This document shows positions 1 to 5,103 of a stretch of DNA of 5,103 nucleotides, piece by piece. The DNA is taken from assembly GCA_012799075.1 (NCBI GenBank), contig JAAZLZ010000251.1, positions 1-5,103 on the forward strand. The letters run 5' to 3'. Positions within the stretch are counted from its first letter, which is position 1, and the number at the start of each line of letters is the position of its first letter. The notes beneath the pieces are model-generated. The model made no database searches. It worked only from the letters and a program-made list of their open reading frames with translations, and was not told where the DNA came from. The DNA is from Bacillota bacterium (GTDB lineage: Bacteria > Bacillota > Limnochordia > JAAZLZ01). Position numbers and translations under genes: made by a program.

Positions 1-17
1 ACTTTTTCACTATACAT
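1..17 (-). CDS. iscU: Probable IscU/NifU-type Fe-S scaffold protein, first codons only
   Basis: After the iscS stop, a Shine-Dalgarno-like GAGG (29-26) stands 8 nt before an ATG at 17. The five complete codons read M-Y-S-E-K and continue off the window. Clostridial NifU/IscU scaffold proteins very commonly begin MYSEKV, and iscU normally follows iscS in iscR-iscS-iscU operons. The evidence is only 17 bases plus context, so the call is tentative. The alternative expected from the B. subtilis order, mnmA/trmU, does not usually begin this way. Confidence 0.6.
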
Positions 18-51
18 GGCTAACACCTCACTTGGTCCCTGGAGGGTCCTT

Positions 52-1233
52 CTATGGTAGTGGACTGGAGGTAGTCTTTTCATACAAGGGCGACATGGCC
101 CGCAATCGCTCCACTACCTCAACCAAAACATCCAAAACTGCGTCTATTTCCTCTTCGGTGTTTTCTCGACCCAAGGTCAACCGCAAAGAGCCATGGGCTA
201 TCTCCGGGGGGACTCCCATAGCCACTAGTACATGGGAGGGCTCTAGGGAGCCCGAAGTACAAGCCGACCCGCTCGATGCGGCTATACCGTGCATGTCGAG
301 ATTCAAAAGGAGGGCCTCCCCTTCAATAAAGGCAAAACAGACATTCACATTATTGGGCAGCCTCAAGGTAGGATGGCCATTAAAACGCACATGATCGATC
401 CGCGCCGCGATGCCATCCCGCAGCCTATTCCGTAGAGCGGTCAACCTGACAGCACTAGTGTCAATTTCCCCTTGGGCCAACGCAAAGGCTTTAGCCAGGC
501 CCACAATCCCCGCCACATTCTCCGTCCCCGCCCGGCGCTTACGCTCCTGGGCGCCTCCATGGATGTGAGGTTCAAGCTTGGTGCCTCGCCTTACGTATAG
601 CACCCCGACTCCCTTCGGCCCGTAGAACTTGTGGGCTGAAAGGGAAAGCAAATCACAATAGAGCTCATCGACGTTGATGGGCAAGATGCCCGCGGTCTGC
701 ACCGCATCAGTGTGAAAGTAGATGTCCTTATCGGCAAGGATGCGGCCGATCTCCTCGATGGGCTGGATGGTGCCCACCTCGTTGTTCGCGTGCATGATGG
801 ATACCAGGATGGTATCCTCCGTTAGAGCCTCCACCACCCTGTTTGGATCGACCATGCCGTAGCCGTCGACGGGAAGGATGGTGATCCGAAATCCATTTGC
901 CTCCAAGAAACGCATCGTATCCAAGACAGCATGATGCTCAACAGCCGATGTGATGATGTGGTTTCCCTTGTTCCTGTTGGCAAAGGCAACCCCCTTGATG
1001 GCTAAGTTGTCCGCCTCGGAACCTCCCCCGGTAAACACAATCTCCCTGTCATCGGCGCCGATAAGATCGGCCACCGTCTCCCGGGCCTCATCCAGGGCCC
1101 GCCTGGCTTCCCTGCCCAGACTGTAAACAGAGGAAGGATTACCGAACCTTTCGGTAAGGTAGGGCAGCATCGCTTCCACAACCTCCGGACGGGTCGCTGT
1201 CGTCGCTGCATGGTCCAAGTATATTCGATCCAA
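52..1233 (-). CDS. iscS: Cysteine desulfurase (IscS/NifS class V aminotransferase)
   Basis: PLP-dependent enzyme that removes sulfur from L-cysteine as an enzyme-bound persulfide and passes it to Fe-S scaffolds and tRNA-thiolation enzymes. Numbering from the chosen start (393 residues): MDRIYLDHAATT N-terminus, AVEHHAVL with the PLP-stacking His (about 100-101), HANNEVGTIQP (148-158), HTDAVQ (174-179), the Schiff-base Lys202 in LSAHKFYGPKG, and RAGTEN (234-239). The catalytic Cys325 lies in SSGSACTSGSLEPSHVL, the long mobile loop of group I (IscS/NifS) rather than SufS enzymes. All key residues are present and length is normal. No ATG suits the N-terminus. TTG at 1233 is preferred over TTG at 1242 on Shine-Dalgarno spacing and family N-terminus. 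It is the second gene of the iscR operon and is followed after 34 bp by a probable iscU. The position matches B. subtilis yrvO. Confidence 0.97.
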   Translation of the reverse strand: MDRIYLDHAATTATRPEVVEAMLPYLTERFGNPSSVYSLGREARRALDEARETVADLIGADDREIVFTGGGSEADNLAIKGVAFANRNKGNHIITSAVEHHAVLDTMRFLEANGFRITILPVDGYGMVDPNRVVEALTEDTILVSIMHANNEVGTIQPIEEIGRILADKDIYFHTDAVQTAGILPINVDELYCDLLSLSAHKFYGPKGVGVLYVRRGTKLEPHIHGGAQERKRRAGTENVAGIVGLAKAFALAQGEIDTSAVRLTALRNRLRDGIAARIDHVRFNGHPTLRLPNNVNVCFAFIEGEALLLNLDMHGIAASSGSACTSGSLEPSHVLVAMGVPPEIAHGSLRLTLGRENTEEEIDAVLDVLVEVVERLRAMSPLYEKTTSSPLP

Positions 1234-1243
1234 TAGACTCAAA

Positions 1244-1250
1244 CCTCCCC
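1244..1250 (-). promoter_or_regulatory. Ribosome binding site of iscS
   Basis: GGGGAGG is a strong Shine-Dalgarno sequence. It leaves only 1 nt before the TTG at 1242 but 10 nt before the TTG at 1233, which points to the second TTG as the initiation codon. Confidence 0.65.
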
Positions 1251-1261
1251 ACGATGAATGG

Positions 1262-1681
1262 TCAAAGATTGGCGGCCTCCTCGCACAGGTCGGCGAGAGT
1301 CGTCGAGTCTAGCACCTCCGTCATGCTGTCCCGCAGACGCTCCCAGAGCAGCCTCGTGGCACAGCTGTCAAAACGTTCACATGCCGGGTCAGCCCCATCT
1401 TCCACACACTCCACCGGCGCGATGGGCCCTTCCAAGACCCGGATGATCTGTCCGATCTTGATTTCGCCCGGCGTGAAGGCCAGCTCATACCCTCCCTGGG
1501 CGCCCCGCACACTATTGACCAAACCTGCTCTACGTAGGTTGCCCATCAATTGTTCGAGATAGTGCTCAGAAATCTCTTGGCGCTCAGCGATGGTCTTCAA
1601 GGGAATGGGTCCCTGACCATAACGCATGGCCAAATCGAACATGGCCCGCACCCCGTATTTCCCCCTCGTTGAGATCCGCAT
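1262..1681 (-). CDS. iscR: Rrf2-family transcriptional regulator, IscR/CymR type with three-cysteine cluster
   Basis: Winged-helix DNA-binding regulator of 139 residues. MRISTRGKYGVRAM opens the N-terminal helix. The helix-turn-helix is about residues 27-54 with SEHYLEQLMGNLRRAGLV (37-54), and the wing is SVRGAQGGYEL (57-67). LEGPIAPVE (83-91) and VLDSTTLADL (123-132) closely resemble B. subtilis CymR. Between them lie Cys92, Cys101 and Cys107 (C-x8-C-x5-C), where IscR proteins ligate a [2Fe-2S] cluster and where B. subtilis CymR has no such cysteines. I therefore infer an Fe-S-sensing repressor of Fe-S assembly genes; a role in cysteine metabolism remains possible. It has its own promoter and operator and is followed by iscS after a gap of about 28 bp, so the two are co-transcribed. 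A further Cys133 near the C-terminus is not part of the cluster. Stop is TGA. Confidence 0.93.
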   Translation of the reverse strand: MRISTRGKYGVRAMFDLAMRYGQGPIPLKTIAERQEISEHYLEQLMGNLRRAGLVNSVRGAQGGYELAFTPGEIKIGQIIRVLEGPIAPVECVEDGADPACERFDSCATRLLWERLRDSMTEVLDSTTLADLCEEAANL

Positions 1682-1688
1682 GACTTTG

Positions 1689-1693
1689 CCTCC
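1689..1693 (-). promoter_or_regulatory. Ribosome binding site deciding the iscR start
   Basis: GGAGG lies 7 nt before the ATG at 1681. The ATG six codons upstream, at 1699, overlaps this motif and has no site of its own, so the protein should begin MRISTRG, which is the family N-terminus. Confidence 0.85.
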
Positions 1694-1700
1694 ATCCAAC

Positions 1701-1727
1701 TAATCCCGAGTAAACCCATAGGGATTA
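1701..1727 (-). promoter_or_regulatory. 27-bp operator-like element over the transcription start, probable Rrf2-regulator binding site
   Basis: The element has perfect 7-bp outer arms, TAATCCC (1727-1721) and GGGATTA (1707-1701). Midway lies a third near-copy, GGGTTTA (1717-1711), giving three half-sites separated by 3-bp gaps (TAT and CTC), a 10-bp period of about one helical turn. The overall size suits the 25-27 bp dyads bound by Rrf2 dimers such as IscR and CymR. It starts at about the predicted +1, an ideal repression position, and lies directly upstream of an Rrf2 gene, so autorepression is the natural inference. The sequence does not match the E. coli IscR type 1 consensus as I recall it. 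Confidence 0.65.
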
Positions 1728-1734
1728 CGTCATA

Positions 1735-1763
1735 ATAATAGCACTGACCCTGAAGGCTGTCAA
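1735..1763 (-). promoter_or_regulatory. Strong sigma-A promoter of the iscR-iscS operon
   Basis: TTGACA (1763-1758), a perfect -35, is followed by a 17-bp spacer and TATTAT (1740-1735), one base from the -10 consensus. It lies 20 bp past the rarA stop and predicts initiation at about 1730-1728. The downstream regulator and iscS therefore have their own promoter and need not depend on rarA transcription. No terminator is visible after rarA, so some read-through may also occur. Confidence 0.85.
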
Positions 1764-1782
1764 CATAATTTGGCAGATAAAA

Positions 1783-3099
1783 TTAGGAGTCTTGCTCGGC
1801 AAGGAACCGCTTGATGCGGGACTCATGGCCTTCATCGCCGGGCTCATAGAAGACCATTCCTTGCAAGGGTGGGGGGAGATACTCTTGGTCAACTTGTGAG
1901 TGGGGATAATCGTGGGGATATTTATAGTCCAATCCATGGCCTAGGGATCCGGCACCTGCATAATGGGCATCCCGCAAATGAACGGGAACCTGGGCAAAGG
2001 GTAGGTCTTCAACGGCCTGGAGAGCTTTGTCCATCGCCAAATAGCTCCGATTGCTCTTTGGGGCGCACGCCAAATAGATGACCGCTTGACTGAGGATGAT
2101 CCTCCCTTCCGGCAGACCTACCCTTTCCACCGCCTGGGCGGCGGCATTGGCCACCACCAGCCCTTGGGGATCGGCCAGTCCCACATCCTCCGCCGCGAGT
2201 ATCAACAGCCTGCGAGTGATGAAATTGATGTCCTCCCCGCCCTTTAGCATCCTTGCCAGCCAGTAGACGGCAGCCTGGGGATCGCTGCCGCGGATGCTCT
2301 TGATCAAGGCAGACGCATGATCAAAATGGGCATCCCCCGAAGGATCATAATCAATCAGCCGGGACTGGAGGGCCTCTTCGACTAGATCCACATCGATCAT
2401 GCGTATTCCATCAGGTCCGGGCCGGCAAACCATCACAGCAAATTCCAAGGCATTTAAGGCAACCCGAGCATCACCATTTGCTGCCCGGGCCAACCATTTC
2501 TTTGCCGACTCGGTCATCTCGACGGAATAGGCCCCCAAACCCCGCTCCTCATCCTGCAGGGCGTTATCGATGATTTGTTCCAAATCAAAGGGCGTCAGCT
2601 TCTCCAAGGGTACAACCCGGGAGCGGGAGAGCAATGGTCCATTGACACTGAAGAAGGGGTTTTCCGTAGTCGCTCCGATGAGGATTAGGGTGCCATCTTC
2701 GACAAAGGGCAGGAGGGCATCCTGCTGGGCCTTATTGAAGCGATGGATTTCATCTAGGAACAAAATGGTGCGCTGCCTGTAAAGATGGGCCCGCTCCTTG
2801 GCCTCCCCAACCACGGTCCGAATATCCTTAACCGTGGCCATGACAGCATTCAAGGGATGAAAGTGGGCCTTGGTCATCCCTGCGATAATCCATGCCAGGG
2901 CCGTCTTCCCCGTCCCTGGCGGGCCATAAAGAATCAACGAATGGAGCAAGTCGTTTTCGATGGCCCGACGAAGCAGCGAACCCGGGCCGAGGACCTTGTC
3001 TTGTCCGTACAACTCCTCTAGATTACGCGGCCGCATCCTGACGGCCAATGGCGCCTTCTTGACCGCATCCTGCCGGTAGGCATGCTCAAACAGATCCAC
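1783..3099 (-). CDS. rarA: Replication-associated recombination protein A (RarA/MgsA, AAA+ ATPase)
   Basis: Cytoplasmic AAA+ ATPase related to clamp-loader subunits and eukaryotic WRNIP1. It acts at stalled replication forks and gaps, with SSB as the known partner. Numbering from the chosen start (438 residues): N-terminal MDLFEHAYR and RMRPRNLEELYGQ (21-33), Walker A GPPGTGKT (59-66), Walker B ILFLDEIHRF (112-121), sensor 1 in LIGATTENP (140-148), the SRSR segment (158-161), and the C-terminal MgsA/RarA tetramerisation region ending in YLPPPLQG and a charged tail. Length is normal. The first GTG in frame is at 3108, but I prefer the GTG at 3099. It leaves a Shine-Dalgarno AGGGG (3112-3108) with 8 nt spacing, which would otherwise overlap the start, and it gives the common MDLF N-terminus. 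The gene follows tcdA after 58 bp and probably shares its transcript. Stop is TAA. Confidence 0.97.
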   Translation of the reverse strand: MDLFEHAYRQDAVKKAPLAVRMRPRNLEELYGQDKVLGPGSLLRRAIENDLLHSLILYGPPGTGKTALAWIIAGMTKAHFHPLNAVMATVKDIRTVVGEAKERAHLYRQRTILFLDEIHRFNKAQQDALLPFVEDGTLILIGATTENPFFSVNGPLLSRSRVVPLEKLTPFDLEQIIDNALQDEERGLGAYSVEMTESAKKWLARAANGDARVALNALEFAVMVCRPGPDGIRMIDVDLVEEALQSRLIDYDPSGDAHFDHASALIKSIRGSDPQAAVYWLARMLKGGEDINFITRRLLILAAEDVGLADPQGLVVANAAAQAVERVGLPEGRIILSQAVIYLACAPKSNRSYLAMDKALQAVEDLPFAQVPVHLRDAHYAGAGSLGHGLDYKYPHDYPHSQVDQEYLPPPLQGMVFYEPGDEGHESRIKRFLAEQDS

Positions 3100-3107
3100 C
3101 CTAACCA

Positions 3108-3112
3108 CCCCT
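3108..3112 (-). promoter_or_regulatory. Ribosome binding site deciding the rarA start
   Basis: AGGGG on the minus strand lies 8 nt before the GTG at 3099 but overlaps the GTG at 3108. This favours the downstream GTG as the true start. Confidence 0.6.
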
Positions 3113-3157
3113 GATCATTTTACCACAATCCCAAGCCGCCGATGGCAAGTTTACGCG

Positions 3158-3850
3158 CTAGTCAATCCCCAGCAAGTCCCTTACCACACAGGCGGCCAAA
3201 AAAAACCCGGCGACGGGGGGTACATAGGAGATGCTCCCCGGGGTTCCCCCATGAACCCGGAGGGGCTGTTCCGTCGAAAAGACGACTTTAACCCCTTGAC
3301 TGACACCGGCTTGTCTTAGAAGGCGGCGCACCGCCTTGGCCAGGGGACAGGTATGGGTTTTTGATATGTCCGTCACCTGAAGGCAAGTTGGATCGAGCTT
3401 ATTGCCCATCCCCATACATGAGACAATCGGCAGCTCCCTTTGCCGGGCGGTCAGGATCAAATCTACCTTGGCTGATACCGTATCGATGGCATCCACCACG
3501 TAATCAACAGGCGAAGCAAAGATGAACTCAGCCTCTTTAGCGGTAAAAAACTCTTGCCAAAGGGTAAGGTTCAGGCGAGGATTGATCTTCCTTAACCGAT
3601 GGGCCATTACTTGCACCTTAGGTTGACCTACAGTTGTAGTCAGGGCGTGGATTTGCCTATTAATGTTCGTTGCGGAGATGATATCGTGATCCACTAGCAC
3701 TAGGCTGCCTATCCCCGCCCGGGCTAAAGCCTCGGCCGCGTAGGAGCCAACCCCACCTAACCCACAAATGACCACCCTGGATTGGGCAAGGATCGCCAGT
3801 CCCTCGGGACCGATAAGAAGTTCTGTACGATTGAAAGGATGTGTAGACAT
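3158..3850 (-). CDS. tcdA: tRNA threonylcarbamoyladenosine dehydratase (TcdA/YrvM)
   Basis: ThiF/MoeB/HesA (E1-like) family enzyme of 230 residues. TcdA uses ATP to dehydrate t6A at position 37 of ANN-decoding tRNAs to the cyclic form ct6A. The Rossmann nucleotide loop is visible as GLGGVGS (30-36), followed by LVDHDIISATNINRQ (52-66) with the E1-type Asp and Asn-Arg residues, and VDAIDT (119-124). The subfamily signatures SCMGMGNKLDPT (144-155), DISKTHTCPLAKAVRRLLR (161-179) and GSISYVPPVAGFFLA (205-219) separate TcdA from ThiF and MoeB. It is slightly shorter than the B. subtilis and E. coli homologues (about 250-270), but the ends align with the family. The ATG is fixed by an in-frame TAG three codons upstream and by the family N-terminus. 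The only Shine-Dalgarno candidate (GAGG, 3857-3854) is unusually close, 3 nt from the ATG. No separate promoter is evident, so transcription may come from read-through of the 6S gene. Confidence 0.94.
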   Translation of the reverse strand: MSTHPFNRTELLIGPEGLAILAQSRVVICGLGGVGSYAAEALARAGIGSLVLVDHDIISATNINRQIHALTTTVGQPKVQVMAHRLRKINPRLNLTLWQEFFTAKEAEFIFASPVDYVVDAIDTVSAKVDLILTARQRELPIVSCMGMGNKLDPTCLQVTDISKTHTCPLAKAVRRLLRQAGVSQGVKVVFSTEQPLRVHGGTPGSISYVPPVAGFFLAACVVRDLLGID

Positions 3851-3863
3851 TGCCCTCTATGAG

Positions 3864-3894
3864 AAAAACAGTCCCCACCGTGCCGTTAAGACTG
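3864..3894 (-). terminator. Probable intrinsic terminator at the 3' end of the 6S-like RNA
   Basis: CAGTC (3894-3890) can pair with GACTG (3873-3869), immediately followed by five T residues (3868-3864). This small hairpin competes with the closing helix, whose 3' strand also ends at 3873, four bases before the T-tract. Either structure could end the transcript. The stem is short, so read-through into tcdA, which starts 13 bp after the T-tract, is likely. Confidence 0.4.
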
Positions 3895-4072
3895 GCTGTT
3901 ACTGAACCTGCTCTAGCAGGTGGGTGCCCACCTGAAGGCTTTGCCAGTCCCTGCTGCCAGGGCATTGGCGCCACCTTCAGAGTTTAGGCTCCCCAGTTTT
4001 CGGTGTTGGCTCATAACACCGCCAGTTTGACCACGCACACGGTAGGGCCGTGAATATGTTCTACTCATTTTG
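3866..4072 (-). ncRNA. ssrS: 6S RNA (RNA polymerase-binding regulatory RNA)
   Basis: 6S RNA mimics an open promoter and sequesters the housekeeping RNA polymerase holoenzyme. Three things support the call. First, position: this non-coding gap lies between aspS and tcdA, which is where B. subtilis 6S-1 (bsrA) lies as I recall it. Second, architecture: a long-range closing helix pairs CCCTACCGTG (4047-4038) with CACGGTGGGG (3882-3873), 10 pairs with one G-U. An inner helix ACTGGC (4026-4021)/GCCAGT (3896-3891) continues it. An apical arm TGAAGG (3979-3974)/CCTTCA (3938-3933) encloses a further hairpin, leaving a large internal bubble. Third, the unit is bounded by a good promoter and a T5 tract (3868-3864). 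The region from the closing helix to the T-tract is about 185 nt, the usual 6S size. The predicted start adds about 25 nt of 5' leader, which may be trimmed, as reported for B. subtilis 6S-1. Ends are approximate, and an unrelated structured RNA is not formally excluded. Confidence 0.8.
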
Positions 4073-4079
4073 CATGTCG

Positions 4080-4108
4080 ATCATATCACATGGGATCCTC
4101 CATTGCAA
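4080..4108 (-). promoter_or_regulatory. Sigma-A-type promoter for the 6S-like RNA
   Basis: On the minus strand, TTGCAA (4108-4103) is followed by exactly 17 bp and then TATGAT (4085-4080), close to the TTGACA/TATAAT consensus with ideal spacing. It lies about 30 bp beyond the aspS stop codon and predicts a start near 4073-4071, just upstream of the structured RNA. A weaker -10-like CATATT sits about 30 bp further on, with no good -35. Promoter assignment is by sequence only. Confidence 0.7.
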
Positions 4109-4138
4109 GTCACGGAGATGTCCCCATCAATGGGTCTT

Positions 4139-5103
4139 TCAGCCTTTGGCAGCCGGGTTCTTCGCCTCTGACGGCAAGGCCGCTACGCGAATGGATAACT
4201 CCTCCAGTTGGCGGGCGGCAACACGGCCCGGTGCTCCTGTCAAAGGACAGGTAGCTCGCTGGGTCTTTGGAAAAGCAATACACTCCCGAATGGACTCCTG
4301 CCCCGCCAGGAGCATCACCATGCGATCAAACCCCAGGGCGATCCCGCCATGGGGAGGCGCCCCATATTCAAAGGCTTCCAACAGAAACCCGAACTTGTCC
4401 TGGGCTTCTGCTTCCGTCAGACCCAAGGACTTAAATACCTTCTCCTGGATATCACGACGATGAATACGAATGCTGCCCCCGCCTAATTCAAAGCCATTCA
4501 GCACCAAGTCATAGGACTTAGAGCGGGCCAAGGCAGGATCTGTATCCAAGAACGCCAGGTCCTCATCGAGGGGCGATGTAAACGGATGGTGGACAGAGAC
4601 GAATCGCTTCTCTTCCCCATCCCATTCAAACAAGGGAAAATCCAACACCCACAGGAAATTGAACTCATCTGTCGGGATAAGATCCAGCTTCCGTCCCAAG
4701 AAGAGACGAACCTGTCCCAGGATCTCCAAGGCAGCCTGCTGTTCATCAGCCACCAGTAGAACCAGGTCCCCCGTCTGGGCCTGGAGCCGCGTCTTCAAAG
4801 CATCGGTTTCCGGTTCGGTGAGGAACTTGGCTATTGGCGACCTGATCCCTTCATTGTCAAACACAAGCCACACCAAGCCCTTGGCACCGAACGTGCCAGC
4901 CACCTCCACCAGCTCATCGAGCTCCCGTCGAGTGAAGGAAGCACACTTGGGAGCATTCAAACCCTGAATGGTCCCCCCTGCGGCCACTGTCCGGGCAAAA
5001 ATCTTGAACTGGGAATCCCGGAAGGCCTCAGTGACATCAACAAGCTCCATTCCAAACCGCATATCGGGCTTATCCGATCCAAATCGCGCCATGGCTTCCC
5101 GAT
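4139..5103 (-). CDS. aspS: Aspartyl-tRNA synthetase, C-terminal part (5' end outside window)
   Basis: Class II aminoacyl-tRNA synthetase that activates aspartate with ATP and charges tRNA-Asp in the cytoplasm. The reading frame is open to the window edge (codons for R-E-A precede the first internal ATG at 5092), so this is the C-terminal ~320 residues of a bacterial-type enzyme of about 590 residues. Counting from that ATG, the fragment starts with the ARFGSDKPDMRFG segment. It continues through the bacterial GAD insertion domain (roughly residues 20-130), the WVLDFPLFEWD (148-158) and HHPFTSP (168-174) active-site segments, GGGSIRIH (204-211), and class II motif 3 with GIALGFDR (250-257), whose Arg binds ATP. 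It ends with the typical LEELSIRV tail and a TGA stop. The anticodon-binding domain and motifs 1 and 2 lie outside the window, so whether the enzyme is discriminating or also makes Asp-tRNA-Asn cannot be judged. Identification is secure. Confidence 0.97.
   Translation of the reverse strand, partial: REAMARFGSDKPDMRFGMELVDVTEAFRDSQFKIFARTVAAGGTIQGLNAPKCASFTRRELDELVEVAGTFGAKGLVWLVFDNEGIRSPIAKFLTEPETDALKTRLQAQTGDLVLLVADEQQAALEILGQVRLFLGRKLDLIPTDEFNFLWVLDFPLFEWDGEEKRFVSVHHPFTSPLDEDLAFLDTDPALARSKSYDLVLNGFELGGGSIRIHRRDIQEKVFKSLGLTEAEAQDKFGFLLEAFEYGAPPHGGIALGFDRMVMLLAGQESIRECIAFPKTQRATCPLTGAPGRVAARQLEELSIRVAALPSEAKNPAAKG

Noticed and set aside
34..49. Small hairpin GGACCC/GGGACC between iscS and iscU as a terminator
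   Set aside because: It has an internal A-A mismatch, a tiny loop and no T-tract, and it lies inside what looks like a continuous operon.
32..394. Open frame of 120 codons on the plus strand, and other plus-strand frames at 1254-1562, 1869-2081, 2570-2782, 2785-3021, 4050-4463, 4208-4486 and 4659-4967
   Set aside because: All but 4050-4463 lie wholly or almost wholly within well-identified minus-strand genes. Their translations look like no family I know and have the Ser/Arg/Pro-rich composition of antisense frames. The 4050-4463 frame lies mostly antisense to aspS.
1682..1699. Extended start of the Rrf2 regulator at the ATG at 1699 (MDGGKV leader)
   Set aside because: That ATG overlaps the GGAGG ribosome site, and the family N-terminus begins at MRIS, with 7-nt spacing from GGAGG.
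3109..3122. Extended -10-like TGGTAAAAT just before rarA as a rarA promoter
   Set aside because: There is no convincing -35 at the right distance, and transcription would begin almost at the start codon, leaving no room for the ribosome site.
3205..3220. GC-rich stretch followed by T8 inside tcdA as an intragenic terminator
   Set aside because: Only about three base pairs can form before the T-run, too few for an intrinsic terminator, and the segment encodes conserved TcdA residues.
3660..3974. Minus-strand frame of 104 codons crossing the 6S region and the start of tcdA
   Set aside because: It overlaps tcdA in another frame, runs through the RNA helices, and has no recognisable protein features.
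4100..4133. Inverted repeat CCATTG/CAATGG just after aspS as a terminator
   Set aside because: The arms are short, the loop is long, there is no T-tract, and the distal arm overlaps the -35 of the 6S promoter.

Overview
The window looks like chromosomal DNA from a Gram-positive (Firmicutes/Bacillota-type) bacterium of middling G+C, probably a clostridial or related anaerobic lineage. The evidence is gene order and protein type. Every gene reads on the minus strand, so the biological order runs from high to low coordinates: aspS (3' part), a 6S-type RNA, tcdA, rarA, an Rrf2 regulator, iscS, and the first codons of an iscU-like gene. This matches the aspS-yrvM-yrvN-cymR-yrvO neighbourhood of Bacillus subtilis. 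I cannot name a genus from this.

Region by region: 5103-4139 is the C-terminal half or so of aspartyl-tRNA synthetase. 4138-3851 has no protein gene; it holds a strong sigma-A-type promoter and a highly structured RNA of about 185-205 nt, which I call 6S RNA (ssrS/bsrA type). 3850-3158 is tcdA, the tRNA t6A dehydratase. 3099-1783 is rarA, the AAA+ replication-associated recombination factor. 1782-1682 is a control region with a near-consensus promoter and a 27-bp operator-like element at its start point. 1681-1262 is an Rrf2-family regulator whose protein is CymR-like overall but carries a three-cysteine cluster as in IscR. 1233-52 is the cysteine desulfurase iscS. 17-1 is the start of a probable Fe-S scaffold gene.

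How they fit together: the Rrf2 regulator, IscS and the presumed IscU form an Fe-S/sulfur-trafficking operon, probably autoregulated through the operator. IscS supplies sulfur for Fe-S clusters and tRNA thiolation. AspS and TcdA act in tRNA charging and tRNA modification. The 6S RNA would sequester the housekeeping RNA polymerase holoenzyme. RarA acts in replication-fork rescue and is a conserved neighbour rather than a pathway partner.

I see no mobile element, CRISPR array, tRNA, rRNA or novel multigene system. The items most worth a second look are the 6S RNA and its mutually exclusive hairpins, the three-half-site operator, and the Cys-cluster regulator sitting in the cymR position.
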